Of a stretch of DNA of 63,520 nt, positions 27,817 through 37,828 are shown piece by piece. A model generated the notes under the pieces. The model was not told the origin of the DNA. It saw only the letters and a program-made list of their open reading frames with translations, and did no database searches. The DNA is from Nitrospirota bacterium (lineage in GTDB: Bacteria; Nitrospirota; Leptospirillia; Leptospirillales; Leptospirillaceae), in NCBI GenBank assembly GCA_021816465.1, contig JAKAYF010000002.1, forward strand, positions 1-63,520, read 5' to 3'. Each line of letters opens with the position of its first letter. Position 1 is the first letter of the stretch. A program made the translations under genes and the position numbers.

Positions 27817-28778
27817 AGAGGTGTAGGACCAAGCTTTTTAAGCGCTGGAATAAGAAGGGATGGATCAGCCACCGGAGACCCTACAGGGCTTGATTCACCA
27901 AACAGTCCTGTTCCGGACAAAAAGGGCTCCCGATAGCGTACAAGCTCAAACTTACTGACGTGCATGACTCGCTCGAGGTGGGTGACCAAGTCCTCCCTGT
28001 AACCGATCCTGTCGACAAGATGAAGCTTGATAGCCTGTTTGGCGGTGTAAACCCTCCCATCAGCGATCGGCTTCAGCTGCTCCGGAGCAATCTGCCGGCT
28101 TTTCGAGACAACTCCCAAAAACTGCCCATAGAGGTCTCCCACCAGATCCTGAAAGATTTGCTGATCCTTGCTCGACATATGCCTGAAGGGAGAGCCCATC
28201 TCTTTTTCGTCCCCCGACGTAATTGACCGGTCGGTAACCCCAATCTTCTTCATCAAACCGGTAACACCAACATTGAAAACAACAACGCCGATGCTCCCTA
28301 CAATACTGGTCGGATGAACCCAAACCTCATCTGCACCCATTGCAATATAATAAGCACCAGAAGCCCCTATGTCCTCGACAAGGGCAAAAACAGGGATGGG
28401 ATGTCTCTGGCGGAATGAACGGATCATATGATAAATACGGTCTGAGGCTGTCACAGATCCCCCGGGGCTATCAATCAGGAAGATGACACCCCTGACGCTC
28501 GGATCATGTTCCGCCTTTTTCAGCATTGAACGCGTTGCAGTAACAGTGTCTTCCCGTCCACCTAAAAACGGGATTCCCTTTTGAGCCCTGTCTCCGATAA
28601 ATCCGTCAATGGGGATGAGCAACAATTTATCCGGAGAACCTTTTCCAGAAACGATTTCCTCCGTCAACCCGTTACTTTGCGGCAGCAGGTTTACCGTAAT
28701 ACAGGATGTCTGGACCAAAAGCCCTAAAAAGAACAAGGATCCCAGAATTTTTTTTCTAAAGCACACATGCCCCCCCAT
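27774..28778 (-). CDS. sppA: Signal peptide peptidase SppA (short type)
   Basis: Membrane-bound serine protease that degrades cleaved signal peptides. At about 334 aa it is the single-domain type. An N-terminal helix anchors the protein. IDSPGGSV, the nucleophile Ser in DIGASGAYYIA, and the general-base Lys in GDEKEMGSPFRHM follow in the usual order. The start is uncertain: ATG at 28778 lies close to GGAG, and a GTG four codons later is also possible. Confidence 0.9.
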   Translation of the reverse strand: MGGHVCFRKKILGSLFFLGLLVQTSCITVNLLPQSNGLTEEIVSGKGSPDKLLLIPIDGFIGDRAQKGIPFLGGREDTVTATRSMLKKAEHDPSVRGVIFLIDSPGGSVTASDRIYHMIRSFRQRHPIPVFALVEDIGASGAYYIAMGADEVWVHPTSIVGSIGVVVFNVGVTGLMKKIGVTDRSITSGDEKEMGSPFRHMSSKDQQIFQDLVGDLYGQFLGVVSKSRQIAPEQLKPIADGRVYTAKQAIKLHLVDRIGYREDLVTHLERVMHVSKFELVRYREPFLSGTGLFGESSPVGSPVADPSLLIPALKKLGPTPLYFWSPSLGGGSMK

Positions 28779-28866
28779 CTCCAGAATATTCCCTGGAATC
28801 AAGATACGTTGTCACGGAATCGGTTGGAGAACCAGAACACACCAAAAGGTCTTAAAACACCATTGG

Positions 28867-29358
28867 CTACCGGTAATTGGTGAACTGCAAATCAATACCA
28901 AAGTCCTTGTTCTTGAGAATCTGGATAACCTCCTGAAGGTCATCCCTGGATTTTCCGGAAACACGCACGGTGTCTCCCTGAATCTGCGGCTGAACCTTCA
29001 ATTTGGTCCCCTTGATCTCCTTGACAATTTCCTTGGCATTTTCTGAAGACAATCCCTGTTTGAAACGAATACGCTGCCTTGCTGTCCCACCCAATGCCTC
29101 CTCAACCTTTTCCTTGTCGAGATTCTTCAGGGAAATCCCCCGTCTGAGACATTTCGAGTCTAGGATTTCGTTGACTGATTTTAACTTGTGAACATCCTTG
29201 GCTTCAAGGATCAGATCAGACTTGTCCCATTTGACCTCGGATTTTGAGTCCTTGAGATCAAATCGCGTGAGAATCTCCTTATTGGTCTGCTCCACAGCAT
29301 TTTTGGCTTCCTGCATGTCAACCTTGGAAACGATATCAAATGACATTTCCGATGCCAT
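28867..29358 (-). CDS. yajQ: YajQ-family nucleotide-binding protein
   Basis: 163-aa protein of the UPF0234/YajQ family, some members of which bind cyclic di-GMP and act as effectors. The N-terminal MSFDIVSKVDMQEAKNA and the C-terminal DDLQEVIQ segments match. Since a GGDEF cyclase with an intact I-site lies in the same window, a signalling link is possible but not shown. GAAAGGAGCG precedes the ATG. Confidence 0.9.
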   Translation of the reverse strand: MASEMSFDIVSKVDMQEAKNAVEQTNKEILTRFDLKDSKSEVKWDKSDLILEAKDVHKLKSVNEILDSKCLRRGISLKNLDKEKVEEALGGTARQRIRFKQGLSSENAKEIVKEIKGTKLKVQPQIQGDTVRVSGKSRDDLQEVIQILKNKDFGIDLQFTNYR

Positions 29359-29406
29359 ATTAACGCTCCTTTCCTTTCCGAGCTTCTGCCGGAGAAATCC
29401 GGAAAA

Positions 29407-30294
29407 CTAATCTTTCTGAAATTGCCTGACGGAAATATATAACATCAATAGTCCGAAGAACATAATAATAAATATATCCCGGTAGACAGAATAGTAAAAA
29501 GTTCCCAGCAGTATTCCCCTCATCAGATCAACCCCATATGTCAATGGATCCATTTGAGAGAGAACAGATAACCATGTTGGCAACTGATTTAGGGGGAACA
29601 TCGCACCTGAAAGAAAATAGATGGGTAGAACAATAAAGTTCATAAGCACCATAAACCCTTGGCTTGAACTCATTCTCGCGGACAAAGCAATTCCCATTGC
29701 TGTTTGGGAGAGGGAAACAATCAGCATGACTCCCAACATGAAGAAAATCTGTCCAAAAGAAGGGTAAATCTTCAAAAAAGGAGCCAGCGCCAACAAAAAA
29801 ATTCCCTGAATCAGGCTATTTGATGCTCCTCCGAGAATCTTGCCGACAACAACCGCTGTTCGAGAAATGGGAGCAACAAGCACTTCCTTCAGGAATCCCA
29901 TCTCCCTATCCCAGACAACGGCCATCCCGGCAAAGGAAGAGGTAAACAATATACTCATCAGTACAATTCCCGGGAAAATAAAAATTTGATAATTTGTTCC
30001 TGAACCTTGAGGCACAACTCTTCCCCTAAGCCCACCCCCCAAAACAAACAGAAACAATAGTGGCTGAATAAAAGAACCTACAAGTCGTATACGGTCTCGC
30101 CAGAGCCTGATCACATCACGTAGCCAAAGTGTATAGATACCCCTTAAATCTCTCAGAAATGGCCCCGTCGAATGGATTTTTTGATCAATATCAGAGATAA
30201 GCTCGATTGTTAATTGCGATTGAGGTTCCTGGTTTGTCATCCGCTGAATTTCTTCCATTCTTGCTAAAGCATTCAACCATTCATAAGGCAACAA
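29407..30294 (-). CDS. ABC-2 type transporter permease
   Basis: 295-aa integral membrane protein with about six helices, of the daunorubicin/lipid exporter permease type: FIQPLLFLFVLGGGL in the first helix, later PGIVLMSILF and the ABC-2 signature region VVWDREMGFLKEVLVAPISR. It pairs with the ATPase 30 bp upstream. The first codon would be TTG; ATGs at 30261 or 30240 are alternatives. The exported substrate is unknown. Confidence 0.85.
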   Translation of the reverse strand: MLPYEWLNALARMEEIQRMTNQEPQSQLTIELISDIDQKIHSTGPFLRDLRGIYTLWLRDVIRLWRDRIRLVGSFIQPLLFLFVLGGGLRGRVVPQGSGTNYQIFIFPGIVLMSILFTSSFAGMAVVWDREMGFLKEVLVAPISRTAVVVGKILGGASNSLIQGIFLLALAPFLKIYPSFGQIFFMLGVMLIVSLSQTAMGIALSARMSSSQGFMVLMNFIVLPIYFLSGAMFPLNQLPTWLSVLSQMDPLTYGVDLMRGILLGTFYYSVYRDIFIIMFFGLLMLYISVRQFQKD

Positions 30295-30324
30295 GGGGAC
30301 TGTTGAAGAACCATTCTCACAAAT

Positions 30325-31269
30325 TCACCGGTTATCGATACTTCCATCATCCCCTGTGAGAGAAATAAAAACATCATCTAGTGTTGCAGTTCCTATTGAG
30401 AAACCGGTTAAAACGGGTGGCAGGCTTTGGAGAAAGACTGCCGGAGATGAAACGTTGACCGGCATAGGGAAACGTAATAACGATTCGGATTCGAGAGAAA
30501 AGCGAGATATCCCATAAAGCATATTCAACGTCGTTTTAAGAGATTCCAAAGATTCCGGTGGAAATTCGATTGTCACAAGGGATGGACCAAGGCTTGCCTT
30601 CAGGTTGGCTGGGTGATCAAGAGCAACAATTTTGCCCTTGCTCATGATTGCAACCCTGTCTGCCCCATCCGCTTCCTCCAGATAATGCGTAGTCAATAAA
30701 ATAGTCATCGACCACTCCCTCCGGGCTTCATGAATATAATGCCAGATATCCCTTCTACTTTTCGGATCAAGACCGATTGTAGGTTCATCAAGAATCAGGA
30801 GGAGAGGGCGATGCATCAAACCCCTGGCAATCTCAAGCCTTCGCTTCATTCCTCCGGAAAATGTCCTGATCAGGGAGCTTCTTCTGTCCCAAAGGTCTAC
30901 CATTTTCAATAGCAGCTCTGATCTCCGCAGCCTGTCTACAGGAGACATTCCGTATAAACGTCCATGAAAATCCATATTTTCCTGGGCACTCAGGCGATCA
31001 TCAAGGCTTGGATCCTGGAAGATAACGCCAATATGTTGCCTGATCCCATGAGGATCCTTCCGAACATCTATCCCATTAATCAGCACATTTCCTGATGTCG
31101 GAGACAATATTGTGGAAAGGATTGAAATAGTGGTTGTTTTTCCAGCCCCATTAGGACCAAGCAATGAAAAAAACTCTCCTTTTTGCACATCAAAGGAAAT
31201 TGAATTCACCGCAGTGATCTTCTGGCCTTTCTGAATATATTCTTTTCTGAGATCACTGACATGAATCAT
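30325..31269 (-). CDS. ABC transporter ATP-binding protein
   Basis: 314-aa ATPase of the DrrA/CcmA-like export type. Walker A GPNGAGKTTT near residue 40, signature TFSGGMKRRLE near 138, Walker B LLLILDEPTIGLD near 158 and the switch His in TTHYLEE follow in order. A C-terminal extension of about 90 residues is typical of DrrA. It acts with the ABC-2 permease gene downstream. Confidence 0.92.
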   Translation of the reverse strand: MIHVSDLRKEYIQKGQKITAVNSISFDVQKGEFFSLLGPNGAGKTTTISILSTILSPTSGNVLINGIDVRKDPHGIRQHIGVIFQDPSLDDRLSAQENMDFHGRLYGMSPVDRLRRSELLLKMVDLWDRRSSLIRTFSGGMKRRLEIARGLMHRPLLLILDEPTIGLDPKSRRDIWHYIHEARREWSMTILLTTHYLEEADGADRVAIMSKGKIVALDHPANLKASLGPSLVTIEFPPESLESLKTTLNMLYGISRFSLESESLLRFPMPVNVSSPAVFLQSLPPVLTGFSIGTATLDDVFISLTGDDGSIDNR

Positions 31270-31311
31270 TTTTTTTCCTCAAAGCATTACCTTATTCGAG
31301 CCATTCCAATT

Positions 31312-31349
31312 GAAAAGCCCCCTCCACCGTCAGGCGAAGGGGGCTTTTC
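31312..31349. terminator. Terminator after the bc complex operon
   Basis: GAAAAGCCCCCT and its complement AGGGGGCTTTTC form a long stem with a loop of about 14 bases. The A/T ends supply a U-run in both directions. It lies 20 bp after the tetraheme cytochrome gene on the minus strand. Confidence 0.85.
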
Positions 31350-31368
31350 TAGATAGGAAAAGATTTTT

Positions 31369-32334
31369 TTAGTTATGGAATGAGACTTTCTTGAAAGCTG
31401 AATCCGGAAAAACTCCGATATTGCCCTTTGTAATCGGAATCGGAACAGGTCTTCCCTGGCTTCTTTCAACAGGCAGGTATTTTTGTGGAATCGTGATAAC
31501 GGAAGGATCAACCAATCCCAAGACCCAAACAGTAAGAGCTGTCGTCTGCTCATCCGTCAGATGGAAATTGGGCATGATCGTTGGTGGAACCTTGAATGCC
31601 GGAATACCGGGAGAAATACGTCTGGGGTTTTTAAAATGTTCCCATTCCCACTCTCGTTCCGATCTGATTCCGTTTACGTACTCAAACATGTGAACGTTAT
31701 AGAATCCAAGCTCTGTTCTTGAACCAAAGCCTGAAAGGTCTGGAGCCAGAACTCCATGGAGGTTGAACTGGGCCATCATATGACAGGAACCACAACCTTT
31801 TTCCTTGATGGTCCTTTTTGCAAGGTTCAAATAGGGTGTCATTGGTGGATTGACACCTTCACTATATAGATCGGTATGGCACTTGGTACAGGATGCCTCC
31901 GAAAATGGACCCACCTTTGGCTGATAGTTCAGCGTTACGTTAAATCCATGGGCTTCCTTCACAGTGGTTGCCATGCCATTTCCGTCGTGACAAACGGTGC
32001 AACCAAATTTTTCAAAAGGATGCTTTGACATAAATCCCGACAAATCCGGATGTGCAGTAAAGGGCTCCGGCATATCCTTGAAAATGGGAATATTGATGCC
32101 CATGTGGCATGTCTGACATCGGTCGGCCTTATTGAGGATCGTATTCCATGTCTGAACAACCTGTAATGGAGTATTTGCAATATCCGGCTTGTTCGTTTTT
32201 TTAGCCAGAATCTTATAGAAATGGCTTTGATAGGACATCCACTCCGGATGGGAATCCTTATACATTTCAATGGCGACCATCACACCGACAAAGATCGTCG
32301 AAAAAAGAAACATCGCATATATTTTCATCTTCAT
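31369..32334 (-). CDS. Tetraheme cytochrome c of the bc complex
   Basis: 321-aa protein with an N-terminal membrane anchor and four heme sites: CQTCH, CTVCH, CTKCH and CGSCH, at about residues 75, 115, 152 and 187. The C-terminal half has methionine- and histidine-bearing segments such as IMPNFHL. It closes the operon of Rieske, cytochrome b6 and subunit IV genes and probably takes the place of cytochrome c1 or f, passing electrons to or from the periplasm. Its ATG overlaps the stop of the small gene before it. Confidence 0.88.
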   Translation of the reverse strand: MKMKIYAMFLFSTIFVGVMVAIEMYKDSHPEWMSYQSHFYKILAKKTNKPDIANTPLQVVQTWNTILNKADRCQTCHMGINIPIFKDMPEPFTAHPDLSGFMSKHPFEKFGCTVCHDGNGMATTVKEAHGFNVTLNYQPKVGPFSEASCTKCHTDLYSEGVNPPMTPYLNLAKRTIKEKGCGSCHMMAQFNLHGVLAPDLSGFGSRTELGFYNVHMFEYVNGIRSEREWEWEHFKNPRRISPGIPAFKVPPTIMPNFHLTDEQTTALTVWVLGLVDPSVITIPQKYLPVERSQGRPVPIPITKGNIGVFPDSAFKKVSFHN

Positions 32335-32552
32335 GATCGAATTCCCCTTTCTTGATCATTGGAAGACGAATCCTTGCGAAGAGGATGGCCTTCTGGGTAA
32401 AAACTGCCCTCCTGCCATTTCTGAAACCAGATAACCAGATAATAAAAAAATGCCGTTCCAAACAAGAGTACAAGAGATATCCCAATCCTGTACGGGAATC
32501 CAAAAACCTGCTCGATCCAAGGAGCATCAAAGAAACTGTGTATTGATCCCAT
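32331..32552 (-). CDS. Small membrane subunit of the bc complex operon
   Basis: 73 aa with one hydrophobic helix (about residues 19-42) and a charged tail. It sits between subunit IV and the tetraheme cytochrome and overlaps the latter by ATGA, so it is probably a small subunit of the complex, comparable in place but not in sequence to the small Pet proteins. GGGAGG precedes the ATG. Confidence 0.65.
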   Translation of the reverse strand: MGSIHSFFDAPWIEQVFGFPYRIGISLVLLFGTAFFYYLVIWFQKWQEGSFYPEGHPLRKDSSSNDQERGIRS

Positions 32553-32632
32553 TCAACCTCCCTGTGGGGCGGGGAGTATATCCCCACCCTTTGTTTTGCT
32601 TCTTACACGTGAAAACGAGACCACAAATTGGG

Positions 32633-33463
32633 TCAAACATTAATCCAGGGCGTTACGACAATATACTTGATGTTGAAAAGAAGTCTCAAAACGATTTTTA
32701 GAGCGACGCCCATCATGGACAGAAAGAAAATCATGAAGGTGATATAGCGTCCTGCCCCCATTGAATCGTAAAACTTTCGCATGAACATATAGGGGATAAG
32801 CATACCCAATGCAAAATACCCAAGGAAGATGACATCGCAGAAACCCTTCGCCACATCTTTTGATACATGAAGCAGATTGACAAAGACAATATGCAATGGA
32901 ACCAGTGTCACCAAAGCCGGATTCATATGGGCAAGCTTGTCACTCCATGGCCAATACCATTGCCAGTCCAGACCTCTCAGGTAAGTTCCGATCACAATGG
33001 TAATCCACCATAGGGCAAATCCAAAGGAATAATTGAAGACTGCAAATTTTCTTTCTGTATAAGTGTAATACCCAACACCCTTTGGGTTTGTATCAACATA
33101 GGGAAAAATCATCAACCCGACAATAATCATGCCCGGAAGAACAACACCTGCATACCATGGATCGAAATACACCAGAATTTCCTGGAGTCCGAGAAAGTAC
33201 CAGGGAGCTCTCATTGGATTTGGCGTAGTCGAAGGATCCGCCAGAGACCTGAGCGGAGCATGCTCAAACTGAACTAAAAGAATTAAAGCTGCTGTTACCA
33301 GTAATGCACAGATAAGTTCGATCATGATCAGGTTGGGCCAAGTGTAGACAGTATCTTCCGGTTCCTTTCGGACGATCGGAGATGCTCCCTTCATCAACTC
33401 AACTAGACCGTAGGATTTTTTTGCATCCCTCGGAAATATTTCTCTCACTGCCTTGTTTTCCAT
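32633..33463 (-). CDS. Cytochrome b C-terminal subunit (subunit IV type)
   Basis: 276-aa membrane protein with the C-terminal half of cytochrome b. In the quinol-oxidation site, the usual PEWY is replaced by APWY in RAPWYFLGLQEIL, a form found in menaquinone-type complexes. After the subunit IV core there are additional helices toward the C-terminus, making it longer than the 160-aa plant subunit. An N-terminal hydrophilic stretch of about 45 residues is unusual. It follows cytochrome b6. Confidence 0.88.
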   Translation of the reverse strand: MENKAVREIFPRDAKKSYGLVELMKGASPIVRKEPEDTVYTWPNLIMIELICALLVTAALILLVQFEHAPLRSLADPSTTPNPMRAPWYFLGLQEILVYFDPWYAGVVLPGMIIVGLMIFPYVDTNPKGVGYYTYTERKFAVFNYSFGFALWWITIVIGTYLRGLDWQWYWPWSDKLAHMNPALVTLVPLHIVFVNLLHVSKDVAKGFCDVIFLGYFALGMLIPYMFMRKFYDSMGAGRYITFMIFFLSMMGVALKIVLRLLFNIKYIVVTPWINV

Positions 33464-33526
33464 AAGATTATCCTCTCCGAAACGCTATTACTCTAACGGC
33501 ACAGTCAAAACTCCTCAGCGAGGACT

Positions 33527-34291
33527 TTACAAGGGTCCTGAAAAACCGTCTTTCCGAATTCTCCAAAAGTGAACAGCAAGAAAGACCGTCACAACCAATG
33601 GAAGGACCACACAATGGAGCACATAAAAACGGATCAGGGCATTTTGGCCAACAACCGTGCCACCGATCATCATGAACATCAGGTCGTTTGTTGGATTAAC
33701 ACCAAGCTGTGCGCCCCAGGGTCCATTCTGACCGATAAAGGGTGTGTAAGAAGCCATTTTTGTTCCAACTGTAACAGCCCAGTAAGCAAGCTGATCCCAT
33801 GGGAGAAGATAACCAGTCCAGCTCAGGATCAGTGTATTGACCAGGAGGACCACACCGACAACCCAGTTGAACTCCCTGGGAGCCTTATAGGCCCCCGTCA
33901 GGAACACCCTTGTCATATGCAGCCAGACAAACAGAACCATTCCATGCGCTGCAAAACGGTGAAGATCTCGCATCAGGTTTCCACCAAAAATCACAAACTG
34001 AATATCCTTGATATTCTTGTAAGCAAGACCGGTGTAGGGCGTGTAGTAGAACATGAGCCAAATCCCTGTGACCGCCAGCATGATGAAAAGGAACAGGGTA
34101 ATACCTCCGAGACAGAAGGTATATCGCATTCTCAGAGCAGTCCGGCGGACCTTCACAGGGTGAATATGGAGGAAGATGTTGCTAAATACGACATAGGCCT
34201 GATTCAGCTCATTATCAGGATAGCCATGCCTGAAAACAGACTTGAACAGCTGAGTCTGAACAACCTTTTCTTTCATCTTTTCCAGCATCAA
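33527..34291 (-). CDS. Cytochrome b6-type subunit
   Basis: 254-aa membrane protein that carries two b hemes for quinone turnover. The ligand histidines come in pairs: [15 protein letters not shown] (14 apart) and [16 protein letters not shown] (15 apart); the second spacing is the b6f type, not the bc1 type. A cysteine in FCLGGITL at the first helix matches the residue that holds the additional heme c-i in b6f complexes. This makes a b6f-like complex likely. It follows the Rieske gene. Confidence 0.92.
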   Translation of the reverse strand: MMLEKMKEKVVQTQLFKSVFRHGYPDNELNQAYVVFSNIFLHIHPVKVRRTALRMRYTFCLGGITLFLFIMLAVTGIWLMFYYTPYTGLAYKNIKDIQFVIFGGNLMRDLHRFAAHGMVLFVWLHMTRVFLTGAYKAPREFNWVVGVVLLVNTLILSWTGYLLPWDQLAYWAVTVGTKMASYTPFIGQNGPWGAQLGVNPTNDLMFMMIGGTVVGQNALIRFYVLHCVVLPLVVTVFLAVHFWRIRKDGFSGPL

Positions 34292-34366
34292 ATATCCTTT
34301 CCCTTTAAAAAAGGAATGTTTTTAATGTGTACTTGCAACGGCAAACTTGATTCTGAATCGACAGAC

Positions 34367-34981
34367 CTAACAAAGAAGCCTGTTTGACGAACAGGAAGCC
34401 CCCGACGGTGGAACATGCTCTATCCAGAAGGGATTAACTTCCTTGACTTTTTCCTTCACCCAAAGTCCCTGGGGAGTCTGAGCCGGATTTGGATCGAGTC
34501 GAATAACGGTATTCACAACCAAAGCACCATCGACAGGATCCTTTGTGATCTGTCCTCTCCAGAGAGTTCTTGGAGCCGGACCTCCGCGTACATTTCCGTG
34601 AACATCGTAAATGGAACCGTGGCATGGACATCTAAATCGCTTTTGGTCCGGGAACCAGTTTGGAGTACATCCCAGATGGCGACAGATGGAAATCATGTTG
34701 TAGATTCCCCTCATGTTTCTCACAACCCAGAAACGGCCTTTCAACTTCCAGCGCTCATCAACACCCAGACCATACTCCGTAACGTGACCGATCTTAAAAA
34801 CTGTCGGTGGCTCATAAAGGATCGGAGGGAAAAGGTATTTGTAGGCTGCGAAGGTAGAGCCAGCCAAAGTTGCACCAACAACTCCCCAGCCGGCTGCCAA
34901 CATGAACTTCCTGCGACTTTGCTCGGTTGGGCCTAGCACACCAGAATTATTGTTCTGGGATTGATCTGCGACACTACTCAT
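34367..34981 (-). CDS. Rieske iron-sulfur protein
   Basis: 204-aa subunit that accepts the first electron from quinol. The N-terminal [16 protein letters not shown] helix is a Tat-like anchor. The cluster boxes are CRHLGC and CPCHGS, with the two cysteines and two histidines needed, and the linking disulfide cysteines are also in them. The start is the ATG at 34981, which overlaps the stop of the previous gene in ATGA; the frame upstream is unrelated. Confidence 0.95.
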   Translation of the reverse strand: MSSVADQSQNNNSGVLGPTEQSRRKFMLAAGWGVVGATLAGSTFAAYKYLFPPILYEPPTVFKIGHVTEYGLGVDERWKLKGRFWVVRNMRGIYNMISICRHLGCTPNWFPDQKRFRCPCHGSIYDVHGNVRGGPAPRTLWRGQITKDPVDGALVVNTVIRLDPNPAQTPQGLWVKEKVKEVNPFWIEHVPPSGASCSSNRLLC

Positions 34982-36819
34982 GTATGGGTTACCTCCTGTT
35001 TGATTTCCAGGTGTTCCATTGTGATGGCACCAGTTGGACACCTCTTGGCGCACAAGCCGCATCTGATACATCGGGCACCATCCCAAATCATGGCGGTAGA
35101 ACGACTAAGCTCTTGAAGAACTTCGGTTTCTCCAAGACGAGCCTTCTCGACTCCAATGAATCCACTCAACACATCTGCAGACTTGGGGATATCAAGATCC
35201 ACTTCCGACAAAGGAATCATTTTCAGTGCAAACTCAGGACATACATCGACGCATCCACCACACATGATGCATTTTTCCCCAACAAAGATGGGGTTAACAT
35301 GGCAGGTCAAACACCTCGATGCCTGGGTGCGGGCCTCTTCTTCCGTGAAAGAAAGCTCCGCCAGCTCAAAATTTGTACGACGGAATTCCGGTTTCAACAG
35401 CTGGGGATTTTGTCTGGGAATCGTATAGTATCCATCCACATTGAAATCGACCGGCCATACAGGGGTCGGAGCACCTCTATGTTCAATCGCCGTTGAAATA
35501 CCAAAAACAGTTTTCGGTGTTTCCTTTTGACTGATATAGCGATGAACAGATGCTGCAGCAGATTGTCCAGCAGCGATCGCTTCAATGAAAATACGTGGCC
35601 CTGTCACCACATCACCGGCGGCAAACACACCGGGAATTCCTGTGCTCATATCACTCATGTTCGCCCGGATCACACCGTTGCGACCAATAATTGAGTCATG
35701 CTCGCCTGAAATAAATCCAGTATCAATCGACTGACCAATGGCCAGAATAACCGAATCAACCGGAACGACAATCAAGTCTTCTTCGTTATAGACCGGACTG
35801 AAACGACCCTGGTCATCAAAAACGGATTTCACGCCAACAACCTCAATGCCTTCAACCGAAGAGGTTCCGACAATGCGACGGGTTCCCCTGCGAGGGAGAA
35901 AATGCACGCCCTCATCGACTGCATCCTCAATTTCTGCATCGTCAGCCGGCATTTCAGCCCAATCCTCAAGCGCAATAACAGTGACAGACTCGACACCCGG
36001 AAGGCGCACAGCCGTCCTGCAGACGTCCATGGCAACATTACCCGCACCAACGACAGCCACACGTGGTCCCAGAGGAACTGGGTCATGATGAATATAGACA
36101 GATTGAAGAAATGGAAGGGCTGAATAGGTTCGCTGAAGATCCTTGCCTTCAAACGGTATTGGGCGGGAGCCCCATGCCCCGGAAGAAATGACAACAGACC
36201 TGAATGACTTATAGATTTCCTCAAAGGAGATATCTTTTCCGACTTTTGTATTTAACCGGACCTCGACTCCCATGCTCAGAATCGCCTCAATCTCGGCCTG
36301 GAACAAAGGTCTCGGCAGACGGTACTCGGGAACAAGGTAGAAAAGGCCACCCAATTTAGAGTTCGCCTCAAATATTGTAACCCGGTAGCCAAGGCGGGCC
36401 AGGTCGTGAGCGGCACTTAGACCGGCAGGTCCTCCACCGATGATTGCAACCTTTTCTCCCGTCGCCCTGCCATACGGGACACCAGGAGCGGTCGAATAAC
36501 GAAGCGTCGCCGCAGGATCAAGAACAGCCTCGACGCCAAACTTCTCAGTCACGAATCTCTTCAGTGCCCTGATCGCAACAGGCCGGTCAATATTTCCACG
36601 GGTACACGAGGCCTCACAAGGAGCATTGCAGACCCACCCGCAAACCGAAGCAAAGGGATTTGGTCCCCTGGCAATCGCGTAGGCTTTTTCATACTCTCCC
36701 GAGCGGATGGCCTGCACATAACCACCAGCATCCGTACCAACCGGACACGACTTCCGGCAAGCCACCTGATCGGAATAGTAATTATACTCTGGAATATGGA
36801 GCTTATACTTTCCTTTCAT
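34978..36819 (-). CDS. GltD-like FAD/NAD(P) oxidoreductase with 2[4Fe-4S] domain
   Basis: 613 aa. An N-terminal Cys-rich segment ([24 protein letters not shown]) as in glutamate synthase small subunits, the FAD fold [18 protein letters not shown] near 150, a second nucleotide fold [15 protein letters not shown] near 280, FAD-binding AAGDV near 410, and a C-terminal ferredoxin part with [12 protein letters not shown] and [12 protein letters not shown]. It overlaps the Rieske gene, so it is probably an NAD(P)H-linked partner of the bc complex. In an iron oxidiser it could serve reverse electron flow to NAD(P)+. Glutamate synthase is unlikely, as no gltB is adjacent. ATG follows GGAGG. Confidence 0.85.
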   Translation of the reverse strand: MKGKYKLHIPEYNYYSDQVACRKSCPVGTDAGGYVQAIRSGEYEKAYAIARGPNPFASVCGWVCNAPCEASCTRGNIDRPVAIRALKRFVTEKFGVEAVLDPAATLRYSTAPGVPYGRATGEKVAIIGGGPAGLSAAHDLARLGYRVTIFEANSKLGGLFYLVPEYRLPRPLFQAEIEAILSMGVEVRLNTKVGKDISFEEIYKSFRSVVISSGAWGSRPIPFEGKDLQRTYSALPFLQSVYIHHDPVPLGPRVAVVGAGNVAMDVCRTAVRLPGVESVTVIALEDWAEMPADDAEIEDAVDEGVHFLPRRGTRRIVGTSSVEGIEVVGVKSVFDDQGRFSPVYNEEDLIVVPVDSVILAIGQSIDTGFISGEHDSIIGRNGVIRANMSDMSTGIPGVFAAGDVVTGPRIFIEAIAAGQSAAASVHRYISQKETPKTVFGISTAIEHRGAPTPVWPVDFNVDGYYTIPRQNPQLLKPEFRRTNFELAELSFTEEEARTQASRCLTCHVNPIFVGEKCIMCGGCVDVCPEFALKMIPLSEVDLDIPKSADVLSGFIGVEKARLGETEVLQELSRSTAMIWDGARCIRCGLCAKRCPTGAITMEHLEIKQEVTHT

Positions 36820-36990
36820 TTATCTAACCTCCGCCCTTAAGACCCCTGGGCCAGACAAGCTTATGTCGATATATGACTTGGAGGAGGAGATAGTACTCCC
36901 CCCTCGGGGACAGCGCCCTTACATTTCACTTTTTAAATCTGGTGCGATTTGTCACGCAGGATCTTCTCTATTGGCTTTTTTAGTTCGGCG

Positions 36991-37020
36991 GTTATAGCAC
37001 TTAAACATGGAAGATGTCAA
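36991..37020 (-). promoter_or_regulatory. Promoter of the bc complex operon
   Basis: Minus strand: TTGACA (37020-37015), 18 bases, TATAAC (36996-36991). The -35 box is perfect and the -10 box differs in one base. It predicts a leader of about 165 bases before the GltD-like gene. Confidence 0.7.
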
Positions 37021-37331
37021 GGCACCATCTGAGCGAGTTTGACAAGCTCTTTGACAAAGATCCACCTTCCATATCTAATTTGATCAATCCTGATATTTTC
37101 GCTTGCGAGCTGTTCCTTGATGAAAAATGGAATGGTCCATGAACAGATTTTTCTCGATACGATACAGATACTCGCGATATTTCTGGGAATACCGACCAAA
37201 GCTTTCCATGAACGGCATCAAAATCCCCTTTTCATTGAACACCAGAGTTGATCTTGTCGCATGACTGCCCTATCCTTCCCCGGTCCGGAATTTTTATAGC
37301 TGCCTCAGGTTTGTCCTACTACCCGCAACCA
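37021..37331. other. Intergenic remnant DNA
   Basis: About 300 bp between the bc operon promoter and the TnpB remnant. Two short minus-strand open frames (about 45 and 60 aa) are present, without a recognisable family. Together with the neighbouring TnpB fragment, it looks like decayed mobile-element DNA. Confidence 0.4.
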
Positions 37332-37693
37332 TCACTCTTCTGAGAATATCGTACCATGGCTGCACCACTGCCAAACATGAGAAACGTTTGTAGTGTGGGC
37401 TTTTTGGGGACTGCCCCGAGACTCTAGCCCGAGTCTCAAAATAGTCAGGGAAACGTTATAGTCCCTATTCTTTCGAACCGGGGATAGCCCGTATCGAGAA
37501 ATGACCGTTCCTTCTTCAATGCCGGGAGTGTGTTCTTCTGTCCGGAATAAGACGAAATACCGTACCACTCCCGGGCGTTTTTCCTGTACTCCAGAAAATG
37601 CTTGTAGAGCCAGCGACACTCTTCCAACTGTTGATCGAGAACAGTTTCCTGCTTGCGAGTCGGATACAGCCGATACCTGAACGCGTTATGCAT
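37332..37693 (-). pseudogene. TnpB (IS200/IS605 OrfB) remnant, internally deleted and frameshifted
   Basis: The first part, from ATG at 37693, reads MHNAFRYRLYPTRKQETVLD and EECRWLYKHFLEYRK, the N-terminal helix-turn-helix part of TnpB-type proteins. Then, in another frame, comes RDYNVSLTILRLGLES, the typical C-terminal end of TnpB. The nuclease core between them, with its DED residues and zinc finger, is missing. The remains total about 120 codons against about 380 in an intact gene. No TnpA lies nearby. Confidence 0.68.
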
Positions 37694-37828
37694 ATGGGTC
37701 AACAGGATAATAAGAAGACTCTTGTTATCACGATCGGGCACTACTGTTTTTTCATGATCCATCGTAGAATACTGAGATTATTTTACAGACCGTTCCGAAT
37801 TGCCTTCGTACCCTTCTTCGGAGACCGA

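Noticed and set aside
37017-37199. 60-aa minus-strand open frame as a gene
   Set aside because: No ribosome site or known family; its end overlaps the -35 box of the bc operon promoter. Treated as remnant DNA.
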